Shown in pieces: positions 7,989 through 17,894 of a stretch of DNA of 64,000 bases; the stretch's first letter is position 1; each line of letters opens with the position of its first letter. The position numbers and the translations under genes were made by a program. The stretch comes from Taishania sp045629585 (GTDB lineage Bacteria; Bacteroidota; Bacteroidia; Flavobacteriales_D; Crocinitomicaceae): NCBI GenBank assembly GCA_045629585.1, contig JAZQRM010000092.1:4054-68053 (forward strand). The letters are read 5' to 3'. The notes beneath the pieces are model-generated. The model was given only the letters and a program-made list of their open reading frames with translations, did not search any database and had not been told where the DNA came from.

Positions 7989-8780
7989 TTAATACAAAGG
8001 AACCTTAACTACAACGCTAGTACCGGAATCTTGCTTCTCAAAATAAACCTTCGCATTGATTATAGACATACGCGCTTGAATAGAATCCAATGCATAGCGA
8101 TCCAGGACACTATATTTTGTCGGATAAACAGAAAGATTTAAAACAGATTTATCATGAGAAAAAAAGATCAATACATCTGATTCATCCGCTTCCAAACGAA
8201 CATATAGAGCAGCAGGAGAGTCACATTTACACATACTAATCGCTAACTCAACACAAATATGATACAAATTCAAAATCTGATTTTTGGAAAGAAACCGACT
8301 GTCCGTATAAGTAGATGAAAAATGAATAGTCGAGTTTTCTAGACTCTTAAAATGATTGTGTAAAGCATTTGACAAGCCATACTGAAGCTTCTTTTGGGGT
8401 GCTAAACTATTTGAAGTGGCACGCAAGTTCATAACAACCGAGTCAACAAATTGTTGACAATAGTCCAAATCTTCAATTCTTAGCCTATTCGCTAAAAAAT
8501 CCTTTTTGTACCTTCCTATGTTTAGTTGTAAAGTAACCAATAGTGGATCAATTTCATCCTGAATGGATGTAGCAAATTTTTCACGTTCCATTTCCAGCGT
8601 CTCATTAATCGCTTGTAAATTTTGAACTTGCAATTCTTTTAAATCTAAACTCTTTTGAATGAAAGCCTCTTTTTCCAATAATTTAGCTTTACTCGCCAAA
8701 TAGAAATAAATCGAAATTGCAAGAATGACTAAAACAACTATCAAAATAAGAATCAAAAGTAATTCGTCATTTTTTTCCAT
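7989..8780 (-). CDS. Degenerate sensor histidine kinase (probable pseudokinase)
   Basis: 263 residues: one membrane helix (about residues 8-29), a coiled coil (30-68), a HisKA_3-like dimerisation helix and a remnant ATPase fold. In the H-box (SIQDEIDPLL, 72-81) the phosphate-accepting His is Gln74. In the N-box the expected Asn after Glu178 is Ser182, and no DxGxG box is seen before the C-terminal GTSVVVKVPL strand. These losses should abolish ATP use and autophosphorylation. Co-transcribed with the equally degenerate regulator downstream. It may act as a membrane scaffold or binding partner of that regulator; this is inference. Confidence 0.75.
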   Translation of the reverse strand: MEKNDELLLILILIVVLVILAISIYFYLASKAKLLEKEAFIQKSLDLKELQVQNLQAINETLEMEREKFATSIQDEIDPLLVTLQLNIGRYKKDFLANRLRIEDLDYCQQFVDSVVMNLRATSNSLAPQKKLQYGLSNALHNHFKSLENSTIHFSSTYTDSRFLSKNQILNLYHICVELAISMCKCDSPAALYVRLEADESDVLIFFSHDKSVLNLSVYPTKYSVLDRYALDSIQARMSIINAKVYFEKQDSGTSVVVKVPLY

Positions 8781-8840
8781 TTATATAAAATGATTTAAAA
8801 GTAAAATTGATGATAATGGACCTAAATAAAAAATGAAAAT

Positions 8841-8869
8841 AAAAAAAAGCTTGGAGTTACCCAAGCTTT
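8841..8869 (-). terminator. Terminator after ispF
   Basis: Stem AAAGCTTGG/CCAAGCTTT (8846-8854 with 8861-8869) followed by a T run on the minus strand. Confidence 0.85.
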
Positions 8870-8873
8870 CATC

Positions 8874-9356
8874 TTATTTCTTTATTAGTAGACAAGTTGC
8901 GTATGCCTTTATGGCTCTTCTTTCTCCAAACGAATCTACTTTTTCATGCGTTGTTGCTTTTATGGAAATTTGATCAACCTGCGCTTCTACCAATTCAGCA
9001 ATTCGGGCTTGCATCATGGGGATATGCGGATTTAACTTAGGCTTCTCTGCAATAATTGTACAATCCATATTTCCCAATTCAAAACCTTTCTCCTTAATTA
9101 AAAGAAACGTGTCTCTCATTAACAGTGTACTGTCAATTCCCTTATATTTTGGATCTGTATCTGGAAAATGAAAACCGATATCCCTTAAATTCAAAGCCCC
9201 TAACATGGCGTCACAAATCGCATGTAATAACACATCTGCATCTGAGTGGCCTAGTGCTCCAAGATCAGATTCAATTTCGACACCTCCTAATATCAGTTTA
9301 CGCTCTGGCACCAACTGATGCACATCTACACCAAATCCAATACGTATATCTTTCAT
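8874..9356 (-). CDS. ispF: 2-C-methyl-D-erythritol 2,4-cyclodiphosphate synthase
   Basis: 160 residues, normal length. Forms the cyclic diphosphate in the MEP isoprenoid pathway in the cytoplasm. The zinc ligands are in GVDVHQL near the N-terminus, and the GHSDADVLLHAICDA signature is intact. The C-terminal signature is unusual: where most homologues read TTTEK-x-GF-x-GR-x-EG, this one reads TTHEKVDSFGERRAI. The gene starts 2 nt after the porV stop, so it is the last gene of the porV transcript although unrelated in function. Confidence 0.95.
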   Translation of the reverse strand: MKDIRIGFGVDVHQLVPERKLILGGVEIESDLGALGHSDADVLLHAICDAMLGALNLRDIGFHFPDTDPKYKGIDSTLLMRDTFLLIKEKGFELGNMDCTIIAEKPKLNPHIPMMQARIAELVEAQVDQISIKATTHEKVDSFGERRAIKAYATCLLIKK

Positions 9357-9358
9357 TA

Positions 9359-10660
9359 TTATTCAGGTTTTGCATCACCACCTTCTGCAGCAGCAACTTT
9401 TTTATCTCCAAATGTTAAGTAAAGAGTAAAACGTACCGTATTCGCTAAAGGAGAACGTCTTCCTCCGATAGCTGCTAAGTAGGAAATATCTAATCCAAAT
9501 TTATTATATTTAAGACCTGCTCCAAAAGTTAAAAATTGACGATTCCCTTTATTACGAGCTTCCCCGAAATATCCAGCACGTAGCGCGATCAAATTATTAT
9601 ACCAATACTCTAAACCTAAAGCTAGGTTAATCTCTGTCATTTCCTCTTTGAACTTCGATCCCTTCTCAATTTCAAATGTTCCATCTGCCTTTTGCACATA
9701 GTTTCCACTTTCATCTTTTACAGGAGTACCTGGCGCATCATAGAATGACTGAATCATTCCTTTGATAACACCAACGTCATTTGAATGTCCAGAAATCAGA
9801 GTCCTCTGATCGTTAATGTTTGCATAGATTGCAGGAGTAGGGACAAGTAATTTTTGAATCTCGACAGCAAACAATAAGGTGTTATATTTATCAAAACGTG
9901 CACGATAAGATGTCGCTATCTTCAAATTCATCGGAATAAAGTCACGAGCTAAAGTAGCACTTGCATAACTAACTTTATTACCAATATTGTTTAATGTTGC
10001 AGCAAAAGTATAGTCACCTCTTAACTTACCGATCTTCGCTTGATCATTAAAATAGGTAAATGACACATCCGCAGCTCCTGCTATAGCTGCCTTTGAATCA
10101 ACACCTTCGATTACCATTCCGCCTGTTAAGTTCGAATGTGCAAATTTACCATTCACTCCTAAACTTACTTTTTCTCCTAAACGAAAAGCATAAGAACCTG
10201 TGATTTCAAATTCACTTGGCTTATCGGTACGTATAAAAGTTGCATCACTCGTATTGTAGGTAATTTCACCTAAATTAAAGTAACGTAAGGCCCCACCTAC
10301 AACATGTCGTTTACCAATTTTGGAATAACCTGAAACATAGGATAAGTGCATATCATTCGTAAGATTTCTTAACCAAGGTGTATAAGATACCGAAATACCT
10401 GATTTTTCTTCTGCAAAGATTAAACTAGAAGTGTTCCAATAAATTGAAGTTGCATTCCCCCTCAATGATGTCCCTGCATCTCCCATTGCTCCAGCTCTTG
10501 AATCAGGCGTTATAGCCATAAAAGGTAACGCTGTTGTAATAGTATTCAACCCCAAGCGCCCGTCAATATTATTCTGATTTACACCACCACCAGTTTGAGC
10601 ATTCGCATTAATTGAAAATAACGCACCAGTTGCAAGTAAACTTAAAATCTTGTTTTTCAT
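9359..10660 (-). CDS. porV: Type IX secretion system outer-membrane protein PorV (LptO)
   Basis: 433 residues from the ATG at 10660. Starting there gives a clean signal peptide (MKNKILSLLATGALFSINANAQ), whereas an upstream in-frame start at 10705 would lie before the -7 box. FadL-like outer-membrane barrel that shuttles type IX cargo from the translocon to the PorU attachment complex. Recognised by the conserved N-terminal part (FMAITPDSRAGAMGDAGTS, then the NTSSL region) and by its place directly after porU. ispF follows with a 2-nt gap. Confidence 0.95.
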   Translation of the reverse strand: MKNKILSLLATGALFSINANAQTGGGVNQNNIDGRLGLNTITTALPFMAITPDSRAGAMGDAGTSLRGNATSIYWNTSSLIFAEEKSGISVSYTPWLRNLTNDMHLSYVSGYSKIGKRHVVGGALRYFNLGEITYNTSDATFIRTDKPSEFEITGSYAFRLGEKVSLGVNGKFAHSNLTGGMVIEGVDSKAAIAGAADVSFTYFNDQAKIGKLRGDYTFAATLNNIGNKVSYASATLARDFIPMNLKIATSYRARFDKYNTLLFAVEIQKLLVPTPAIYANINDQRTLISGHSNDVGVIKGMIQSFYDAPGTPVKDESGNYVQKADGTFEIEKGSKFKEEMTEINLALGLEYWYNNLIALRAGYFGEARNKGNRQFLTFGAGLKYNKFGLDISYLAAIGGRRSPLANTVRFTLYLTFGDKKVAAAEGGDAKPE

Positions 10661-10683
10661 TCTTCTATTAATCAATATAACTT

Positions 10684-10691
10684 CAAATATA
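10684..10691 (-). promoter_or_regulatory. Promoter -7 box of porV-ispF
   Basis: Minus-strand TATATTTG, 23 nt upstream of the porV ATG in the gap after porU. It suggests that porV-ispF can be transcribed without porU, and it decides the porV start. Confidence 0.5.
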
Positions 10692-10722
10692 CGTAATTGT
10701 AGCACCTTTATTGTATGGTAAC

Positions 10723-13700
10723 TTATAATAAAACTAGTTTTTCCAATTTTTCAGTAGTCTCTCCATCGGGTGTTCTAACTTTTAAACGATATACATAAAC
10801 ACCTCTAGCTAACCGATCTCCAAAGTCATCTGTTCCGTCCCATGTAATCCCTTCGGAACGATACCCAACGGTGTAAGTCGGTGAAAGTATTGTTTTAACC
10901 AACTTTCCTGATACAGTGAAAATTTGAATCATAGCCTCTAATTCTACACAACATTGATTGTGTTCAAAGAAAAACTCCGTATGTGTCGTAAATGGATTGG
11001 GATAATTTAACACATGTTTCAAAGCCAAATTTTGTTGTTCTTCCACTAAAAACTCAAGTGTCTCCTCTGTGGAGTTGTTATTCACATCCCAAACTTTTAA
11101 TGCCAAAGTATGCCTACCGGGTTTTAAATCGGTTAGTTGAAAACGTATCTCCCCATTTTTATAGGAATCGATGTTGTTTTTATAATATTCATTCAAAACG
11201 ATTGGCTTGTCAACGGCACCATCTAAAACAAGCGTAATGTCGTGTCCAATTCCGTTACCAACCGTATTTATACCACTCTCATCACGTACTTTAGCGATAA
11301 GATAAGGAGTTTCATTAGTCAAACCTCCGTTTACAAAGTTTTCATTATTCAGGTATAAATTAATCAACGGTCCTACTTGATCATTTAATCCGTTAGGATT
11401 TATCCCACCGACATAAACTCGCTGTTCCTGCCCTAAAGCATCCGTCTGGGTACCATTAACATATAAACTAAACTTACCAAAACCATAGGAATAATCAATG
11501 TCCTTAGGAACGATAAATTCAAACTTAAAATCCCCATTTGTAACGGTTGATTGCCCTCTATAAATCACGTTCTTTTGCTCCTCATAAGGAAGAACATTAG
11601 CAACTTTCACCGTTCCAGGACCTGGTTTTTGTCCTAATGTCTGTACTTGTTTAACTTTATCATAAAGAGAGGTAGTTGCAACTCCATTGAAACCTGATAA
11701 ACGATTACCATAAAAATCTTCAACATGCGCACTAACATACACCTTACTTAGGGCCGTCAATGTATCAACTTGAATATTTACCGCTTTTCCATTTATAGAA
11801 TCAATCACCACTTTATACTCAGGCATAGCTAAGCGTAACGCAGGATCACCAACCAAAATAAATGCAGACCGACTAGTAGAACCACCACTTCCCATTCTCT
11901 GTTTGGTTTTTAACAACACCTCCCCCAATGTCAATGGTTTCATTCCTGAATTACGTTGGAACATCTCTCTAAACAAACTATTAACAACCGTTGAATTGAG
12001 AGAATAGGAAACGGTTCTTGTTGTCGTTAACAAGCCTATCGCTCCGCCCAGAGCATTCAAGCTCATCCATTCACCTGCAGAAATAGCCAGCGGATCATCG
12101 TAGCGAGTAAATTCACAAGTGGAAGAAATAAATAATGGTAAACGATCAATATTTCGCAGGGCCTGAATCTCCGAATAATTAATTATCGTTGCATCTGAAA
12201 GTTTTTCAACTCCACCATGTCCTACGTAATTAATCACTAAACTACCAGTATTAAAACTCTGCATTAAGTCAACATTTAACTGAGGAAAACGCTCCCCACC
12301 CACTGTCGCGACAACTTGATAAGCATCCAGGTACAATTTCTTGACATTTAAATCGGGATGATTTGCTTTTAGAACTTCATAGGCTGGCTCTAAATCCGTT
12401 AAAATAAAATAGTCTTCAAAATCACCTACATTAGTAACTTTTGTTCGCCAATCTCCAAAAGTAGAAGTCGAAACTCCGTCTACACAGTTAATATTATTTT
12501 GCGTAAAAAACTGTGAACCATTTTTCATATAATGCTCAATTTTATTCACTTGATCACGCATGGTATTCAAATCAGAACCTAAAATCCTACCTATAGCCAC
12601 ATCAACAATATCAATACTCGTAAACCCCTCATTATCATCTAATATAGCAAAATAGTCGTCGGTTCCAATATTGGCTTGTGTAGATTCTGCATAGGAAGGT
12701 CCAAGTATTTCATACGTTGGAACACAATTTTTTTTAACTCCAGTCACGCGACCTTTTGGATCAAAAGATCCATCCCCAAACATACAAACATACTTGAGTT
12801 TTGCTCCTGTTGAATTTTGTGAACGATCATAAAACATCTTTATAAAATGACGGATTGCAGCATAATCTTGCGCACCAGAACTAAACTCATTATAAATCAA
12901 CTTAACATCTACAACTTGTACTGTATAACCGTAAAAAGAACGATGCAATTCTGCCAAACGATTAGCTTGAGGCATTAATTCCGCATTAGTCAAAATCAAA
13001 TAGTCCATTACTGGTAGTCCGTGTAAATTTTGGTTACCAACAACTTCAACAAAAGAAGGAATTGGAAATGAGAACCCATTACTCCCTGCAAACTCTTTTA
13101 AAACACTGGTTTCCACAACAAAAGTATGCCCACCTCCATTTGGCTGGATAGGAATAATTGTTGGCTGCTGTCGATTTGTAACATCCCACACAAAACCATT
13201 GTTGCCAAGTCCCGAAATAGAAAATTCAGTAACATTACCCGAACCAACTGTTGCGACATCACGAAAAAGAACACTCCCATTAGAAGCAACAATATAACGA
13301 CGAGACTGCAATTCGATTTTATCCAAACGTCCAGTTATAGACGCTGCAATTCGATTAAAAGTAATTCCCAATATAACAGAACCACTATTTGCAAAATTAA
13401 TTATGGTATCCTTTCTTCCAAAAGCATCAGAACCACCACTTGGCAATGCGGTCGAACCAACAAAACCATTATTAATACGATACTCAACGGAACCAAACGA
13501 CCCCCCAGGACTATCGGAGCCCATTATTACACGCAATTTAGAAGGAGCAGAAACCACAGGATTAGGAAAAGTGAAATTGTAATTTCTAGAAAGTTCTACA
13601 TCAAACAAATCTCCATACCAACGCTGTCCACATTCTTTATAATTATAAATATCGGATTCCACAACAGCATAATAATTATATGAATTGGTTGTATGCGTAA

Positions 13701-14604
13701 TCCCTGAAGAAACAGTTGGGGCTTGCGAAATACGATTCTGAGGAGTAGCACCGTTTATATGTATAAAATAAGTAGACACATCAGAATAAATATTTCGTTC
13801 ATTCACGAAATTCAACCCGTCATAATCCCAACGATTAGGTCCTTTTGCATAAAATAAAATATAGTCGGAATCATCGAAACTATTATCACCACCATCAACA
13901 ACTTGAATGGCAACTTTAGCCAAATCATCCGTTCGTTTAGGAGAAGAGTTCAAGTCTGGAATACGTCCATCACCGTTTCCGTACACATGAATATGATTAG
14001 AATTAAGACTTGTTGTATTTACACCAATACTTCTCAAAAAAGATTTATCTATCTTATAAATACCATCGGAAGTAACTGCAATTTTATACCACTGTCCTGA
14101 ACTTAAAACGGAATTCGTTACATAACTCTTGTTATATGTTTGACTAGAAACAATCGATTGACGTGAATAATTCAATTCCGTAATTCGATGAACACTACCA
14201 TTAACTTTTATGAAAGGCATGAAAACTAAATTAAAAAATCGTTTACCATAACCATTTGTTGTTTTACTTTCTAAGTATACGCTTTCAGTAACTTTAATTT
14301 GGAATCTATTTAAATAATCAATTTCCTCTTGCAAAGCAGGAGTCGTATTATAACTGCCAATTATCGCTTGCCAGTTAATATTTGACTTTACTTCTTCTTG
14401 GTGATAGCGTAATAGCTTCCCATCAGCAAAAGTACTGCTATCAAAATCAGGAGTTTTATAAACAGCACCTTGAATAACCTCCGAAGACGGTACCTTCCAA
14501 TTAACACGAATTTTAAATACTTCCTGACCTGCAACATTTAATAAATTAAAAAAAGCAAGACTGAATAAAAACAAACGAAAAACAAATAAGTGTGGGTGTT
14601 TCAT
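10723..14604 (-). CDS. porU: Type IX secretion system sortase PorU
   Basis: 1293 residues. Surface cysteine protease of the gingipain (C25) family that cuts the sorting tail from type IX cargo and attaches the mature protein to A-LPS. The signal peptide covers about 1-26. The catalytic His lies in NYVGHGG (near residue 795) and the catalytic Cys in ISSTCEFTRYDDP (near 829). The C-terminus (LNYPNPF... RLKVRTPDG... LVLL) is a FlgD/CTD-like fold that PorU itself keeps. Upstream it is divergent from the PorP/SprF-like gene, and porV follows. Length and order match other Flavobacteriales. Confidence 0.95.
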   Translation of the reverse strand: MKHPHLFVFRLFLFSLAFFNLLNVAGQEVFKIRVNWKVPSSEVIQGAVYKTPDFDSSTFADGKLLRYHQEEVKSNINWQAIIGSYNTTPALQEEIDYLNRFQIKVTESVYLESKTTNGYGKRFFNLVFMPFIKVNGSVHRITELNYSRQSIVSSQTYNKSYVTNSVLSSGQWYKIAVTSDGIYKIDKSFLRSIGVNTTSLNSNHIHVYGNGDGRIPDLNSSPKRTDDLAKVAIQVVDGGDNSFDDSDYILFYAKGPNRWDYDGLNFVNERNIYSDVSTYFIHINGATPQNRISQAPTVSSGITHTTNSYNYYAVVESDIYNYKECGQRWYGDLFDVELSRNYNFTFPNPVVSAPSKLRVIMGSDSPGGSFGSVEYRINNGFVGSTALPSGGSDAFGRKDTIINFANSGSVILGITFNRIAASITGRLDKIELQSRRYIVASNGSVLFRDVATVGSGNVTEFSISGLGNNGFVWDVTNRQQPTIIPIQPNGGGHTFVVETSVLKEFAGSNGFSFPIPSFVEVVGNQNLHGLPVMDYLILTNAELMPQANRLAELHRSFYGYTVQVVDVKLIYNEFSSGAQDYAAIRHFIKMFYDRSQNSTGAKLKYVCMFGDGSFDPKGRVTGVKKNCVPTYEILGPSYAESTQANIGTDDYFAILDDNEGFTSIDIVDVAIGRILGSDLNTMRDQVNKIEHYMKNGSQFFTQNNINCVDGVSTSTFGDWRTKVTNVGDFEDYFILTDLEPAYEVLKANHPDLNVKKLYLDAYQVVATVGGERFPQLNVDLMQSFNTGSLVINYVGHGGVEKLSDATIINYSEIQALRNIDRLPLFISSTCEFTRYDDPLAISAGEWMSLNALGGAIGLLTTTRTVSYSLNSTVVNSLFREMFQRNSGMKPLTLGEVLLKTKQRMGSGGSTSRSAFILVGDPALRLAMPEYKVVIDSINGKAVNIQVDTLTALSKVYVSAHVEDFYGNRLSGFNGVATTSLYDKVKQVQTLGQKPGPGTVKVANVLPYEEQKNVIYRGQSTVTNGDFKFEFIVPKDIDYSYGFGKFSLYVNGTQTDALGQEQRVYVGGINPNGLNDQVGPLINLYLNNENFVNGGLTNETPYLIAKVRDESGINTVGNGIGHDITLVLDGAVDKPIVLNEYYKNNIDSYKNGEIRFQLTDLKPGRHTLALKVWDVNNNSTEETLEFLVEEQQNLALKHVLNYPNPFTTHTEFFFEHNQCCVELEAMIQIFTVSGKLVKTILSPTYTVGYRSEGITWDGTDDFGDRLARGVYVYRLKVRTPDGETTEKLEKLVLL

Positions 14605-14763
14605 AGTACAAAAATGTAAAGTTTAAACAATACGACATAAAAAAACGAAACAAATCTTTGATTATTATAAGTTGAATTGCAATATTTGTAACCTTTATAA
14701 CTTTTACTCGTTATAGAGTTACGAACAAGAAGTTATTTAAACAACATCAAAATTGCAAAATAG

Positions 14764-15732
14764 ATGAAATTTATAAAGCGCTTAATCGCGACATCTTTGT
14801 GTTGTTTGGCTACTTATGGTGCACAAGCTCAAGACCCATCGTTTACGCAGTTTTACTCGAATCCGATATATTTGAATCCGGCATTTGCAGGGTCAAATGG
14901 TTGTCCACGATTTGCTGTAAATTACCGTAATCAATGGCCAAGTCTTTCTGGTAACTATGTTACTTATGCAGCATCATATGACCAATATATCAAACAACTC
15001 TCTGGTGGTATCGGTGTAATTGCAACACATGATGTTCAAGGACAAGGCACCATTCAAACCACTTCATTAGCATTAATTTATTCCTATCACCTAAAAGTTA
15101 ATCGGAAATTCTCCATCATGTTTGGAGCACAAGCAGGGTATTACCAAAAATCTTTAAATTGGGATAAATTAACATTTGGGGATCAGATCGACGATAGAAA
15201 AGGATTTATTTATCAGACTGCCGACTTACCTCGAGGTGGCCGAAAAGGATATTTTGATGCCTCAGCAGGAATAGTAGGTTATACCGAAAACTTTTTCTTT
15301 GGAGCGTCTGTACATCACTTAAACATGCCTAATGAATCCTTAATAATCGGTGAAAGTAGATTACCTATGCGATTTACAGGACACGCTGGTGCTGAAATAA
15401 AAATAGGTTCGAAATCAAAATACTCTACAAAAGCATCCATTATGCCCAATGTTATTTATCAATACATGGGAGGTTTTCAAGAGTTAAACATCGGTACTTA
15501 CTTTAAATATGGAATCTTCACGGCAGGAGTGTGGTATCGAACAAGCGATGCTTTTATAATCACTGCAGGAATTCGAACCAATCAATTTAGAATCGGTTAC
15601 TCCTATGACGTAACAACATCTAAATTAAATAATAATATTTCAGGCGGATCACACGAAGTTTCCCTTGGTTTGAACCTAGCTTGTAAGAAAAGAATTCAGC
15701 AATTTAGAACTATTTCGTGTCCTTCTTTTTAA
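14764..15732 (+). CDS. PorP/SprF-family type IX secretion membrane protein
   Basis: 322 residues. Signal peptide to about residue 22 (AQAQ), then the family opening DPSFTQFYSNPIYLNPAFAGS and a 14-strand-type barrel. Members sit in the outer membrane and work with particular surface proteins or with the type IX core. Here there is no large partner cargo gene directly upstream, as sprB has for sprF; instead gldJ follows 60 nt later and porU lies divergently. A role in the type IX machine is likely; assignment to PorP proper versus SprF is not possible from sequence alone. Confidence 0.9.
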   Translation: MKFIKRLIATSLCCLATYGAQAQDPSFTQFYSNPIYLNPAFAGSNGCPRFAVNYRNQWPSLSGNYVTYAASYDQYIKQLSGGIGVIATHDVQGQGTIQTTSLALIYSYHLKVNRKFSIMFGAQAGYYQKSLNWDKLTFGDQIDDRKGFIYQTADLPRGGRKGYFDASAGIVGYTENFFFGASVHHLNMPNESLIIGESRLPMRFTGHAGAEIKIGSKSKYSTKASIMPNVIYQYMGGFQELNIGTYFKYGIFTAGVWYRTSDAFIITAGIRTNQFRIGYSYDVTTSKLNNNISGGSHEVSLGLNLACKKRIQQFRTISCPSF

Positions 15733-15771
15733 AAAAGTTGTAACCAAATACAATTAATTGCGTTATTAAGT

Positions 15772-15779
15772 TAAATTTG
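15772..15779 (+). promoter_or_regulatory. Promoter -7 box of gldJ
   Basis: TAAATTTG matches TAnnTTTG; it lies 34 nt before the preferred start at 15814. No good -33 element was seen. Confidence 0.45.
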
Positions 15780-15813
15780 TGTCTTTAATCCAATGTTAAA
15801 TCAAATTAAGAAT

Positions 15814-17838
15814 ATGCGAATCATCCGTTTGATAGCCCTAGCTGCTGTAGGAAGTATGCTGGTTTGGTCATGTTCGAAAGAGAGCTCTTCTTCCACAGGA
15901 TGGAATTATAACGATACCAAACAAGGTGGATTCCAGAAAGTTCCTTTTGTCGACCAAGAAACAGGACCAGGTTTGGTGTTTGTTGAAGGTGGTACCTTTA
16001 CTATGGGACGTACAGAACAAGATGTAATGTATGACTGGAATAATCGTCCAGCACGTGTCACCGTTTCATCGTTCTATATGGACCAAACAGAGGTGACTAA
16101 TTTTCACTGGCTAGAATATCTTTACTGGATTAACCGTGCCTATGGAGATACATACCCGTTAGTTTATAAAAATGCTTTACCTGATACATTATCTTGGAGA
16201 CAGCCTCTTGGATTTATGGAGAAGTATGTAGACTACTATTTACGTCATCCTGCTTACCGTGACTATCCAGTTGTTGGTGTATCTTGGTTACAAGCAAATG
16301 ACTACTGTAAATGGAGAACGGATCGTGTAAATGAATACATCATGATACGTGAAGGCATCATTGGTTGGAACACAGGGCAAAGAGACGAAAACACATTTAA
16401 TACTGATGCATATTACGTAGGTCAATACGAAGAAGCAGTAAAGAATGGAGTAAAAGACTTAAATCCAGATAATAAATCGGGTAAAAACGGTAAAAAACAA
16501 GGTAAACGTATCGTCCGTATGGAAGATGGTATTTTGTTACCAGCTTACCGCCTACCAACTGAGGCAGAATGGGAATATGCTGCCGTAGGATTAATCGGTA
16601 ACTTACAACCTGGGACAGAAAACATTACAGACAGACGCTTCTATCCTTGGAACGGACACTGGGTACGCCAAGACGATAAAGAATTCACAGGTAAAATCAG
16701 AGCTAACTTTGTAAGAGGTAAAGGAGATTACATGGGGGTTGCTGGAAACTTAAATGATGATGCTGATGTAACTGCACCAGTAACTTCATACTGGCCAAAT
16801 GACTTTGGATTATATAACATGGCTGGTAACGTTTCTGAATGGGTGTTAGATACATACAGACCGTTAACATCTGAAGATTTTGATGAATTTAGACCATTCC
16901 GTGGTAATGTATTCAAAACAAAACTTTTAGATAATCAAGGAATTGTAGATGCTAAAAATACATTTGTAATGTATGATGTGCACGCAATGAAAGAATATGT
17001 AAATGAATTTGAACGAATCCGTTTCCAACGAATTTCTGCGGCTCAACACAACCCTAATGACCCAGGAATTCCTGTTGGAATAGAGAAAAATGTTGAATCA
17101 AGAAATCCAGTTAGAACAGGATATGCACCAGATCCATTTTATGTTTCTCATGGTAAACAAAAAGATTCTTTTGAGTTAGCTTTATTACGTAGAATTAACC
17201 AAGTTTTAGATACAGCTATTCGTTATAAAAACGATAAATATATTGTAGAATCTTCAAACTTAATACAAGAACAGTTATTTGATGATTTATTTGCAGATGC
17301 AACTAGAGAAGGTCCAGAAGGAGAAGAATACGCTTACGAAATTTTATCATTACTTCGCGTAGCATTTGCTGGATTCATTATTGACACGCCAGGTAAATTA
17401 AAATATAGAAATGTAACAGAGGAGGAAAATATAGGTCGCTTGAATTATAGAAAAGATGATTATGTAGATTACTTAGATGGAGATATCGAAAGTTCAATAC
17501 ATTTCAAAGATGATGACCGTAAACTAAAAATAAATCAAGCAACTCGTGACCCTAAATTGGTAATGTACCAGAATGCTCATGAAGAATATGATTTAGATGG
17601 AAATCAAATTATACCTGGTGGTGAAAATAGAACTGCATGGCCTTCCACTTTAATATCTGATAGATCGAAGGTATATAAAGGTGGATCATGGCAAGATAGA
17701 GCTTATTGGTTGGTCGCAGGTAACAGAAGATACCTTGACGAAAGACAATCAATGTGTTCTCTAGGTTTCCGTTGCGCTATGGATCGAATCGGAAGTCCGA
17801 CAGGATTCATGGTAGGAAAAAAGAAAAAGAAGAAGTAA
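15814..17838 (+). CDS. gldJ: Gliding motility/type IX secretion lipoprotein GldJ
   Basis: 674 residues from the ATG at 15814; one at 15793 adds seven residues. The lipoprotein signal MRIIRLIALAAVGSMLVWSC has its lipid-bearing Cys at 20. A formylglycine-generating-enzyme/SUMF1-like fold follows in two parts: an early block (LVFVEGGTFTMGRTEQDV, YMDQTEVTNFHWLEY, GVSWLQANDYC) and the final block (YKGGSWQDRAYW, GFRCAMD), with a long insert between. GldJ stabilises GldK and is needed for type IX secretion and, where present, gliding. murF follows, the same order as in Flavobacterium as I recall it. The protein ends in six lysines. Confidence 0.9.
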   Translation: MRIIRLIALAAVGSMLVWSCSKESSSSTGWNYNDTKQGGFQKVPFVDQETGPGLVFVEGGTFTMGRTEQDVMYDWNNRPARVTVSSFYMDQTEVTNFHWLEYLYWINRAYGDTYPLVYKNALPDTLSWRQPLGFMEKYVDYYLRHPAYRDYPVVGVSWLQANDYCKWRTDRVNEYIMIREGIIGWNTGQRDENTFNTDAYYVGQYEEAVKNGVKDLNPDNKSGKNGKKQGKRIVRMEDGILLPAYRLPTEAEWEYAAVGLIGNLQPGTENITDRRFYPWNGHWVRQDDKEFTGKIRANFVRGKGDYMGVAGNLNDDADVTAPVTSYWPNDFGLYNMAGNVSEWVLDTYRPLTSEDFDEFRPFRGNVFKTKLLDNQGIVDAKNTFVMYDVHAMKEYVNEFERIRFQRISAAQHNPNDPGIPVGIEKNVESRNPVRTGYAPDPFYVSHGKQKDSFELALLRRINQVLDTAIRYKNDKYIVESSNLIQEQLFDDLFADATREGPEGEEYAYEILSLLRVAFAGFIIDTPGKLKYRNVTEEENIGRLNYRKDDYVDYLDGDIESSIHFKDDDRKLKINQATRDPKLVMYQNAHEEYDLDGNQIIPGGENRTAWPSTLISDRSKVYKGGSWQDRAYWLVAGNRRYLDERQSMCSLGFRCAMDRIGSPTGFMVGKKKKKK

Positions 17839-17858
17839 TCGTATAAATACTTAATTTT

Positions 17859-17889
17859 AAGTCCATCTTTATAGATGGACTTTTTTTTT
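17859..17889 (+). terminator. Terminator after gldJ
   Basis: Perfect stem AAGTCCATCT/AGATGGACTT with a TTAT loop and a nine-T run. The murF ATG follows 6 nt later, so murF must rely on read-through or a promoter within this stretch. Confidence 0.85.
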
Positions 17890-17894
17890 GAACA

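Noticed and set aside
10661..10705. Longer porV N-terminus from 10705
   Set aside because: It would precede the -7 box at 10684-10691 and spoil the signal peptide.
13126..13683. 185-codon plus-strand ORF inside porU
   Set aside because: It lies wholly inside porU in another frame, with a low-complexity Asn/Ile/Thr make-up and no upstream signals.
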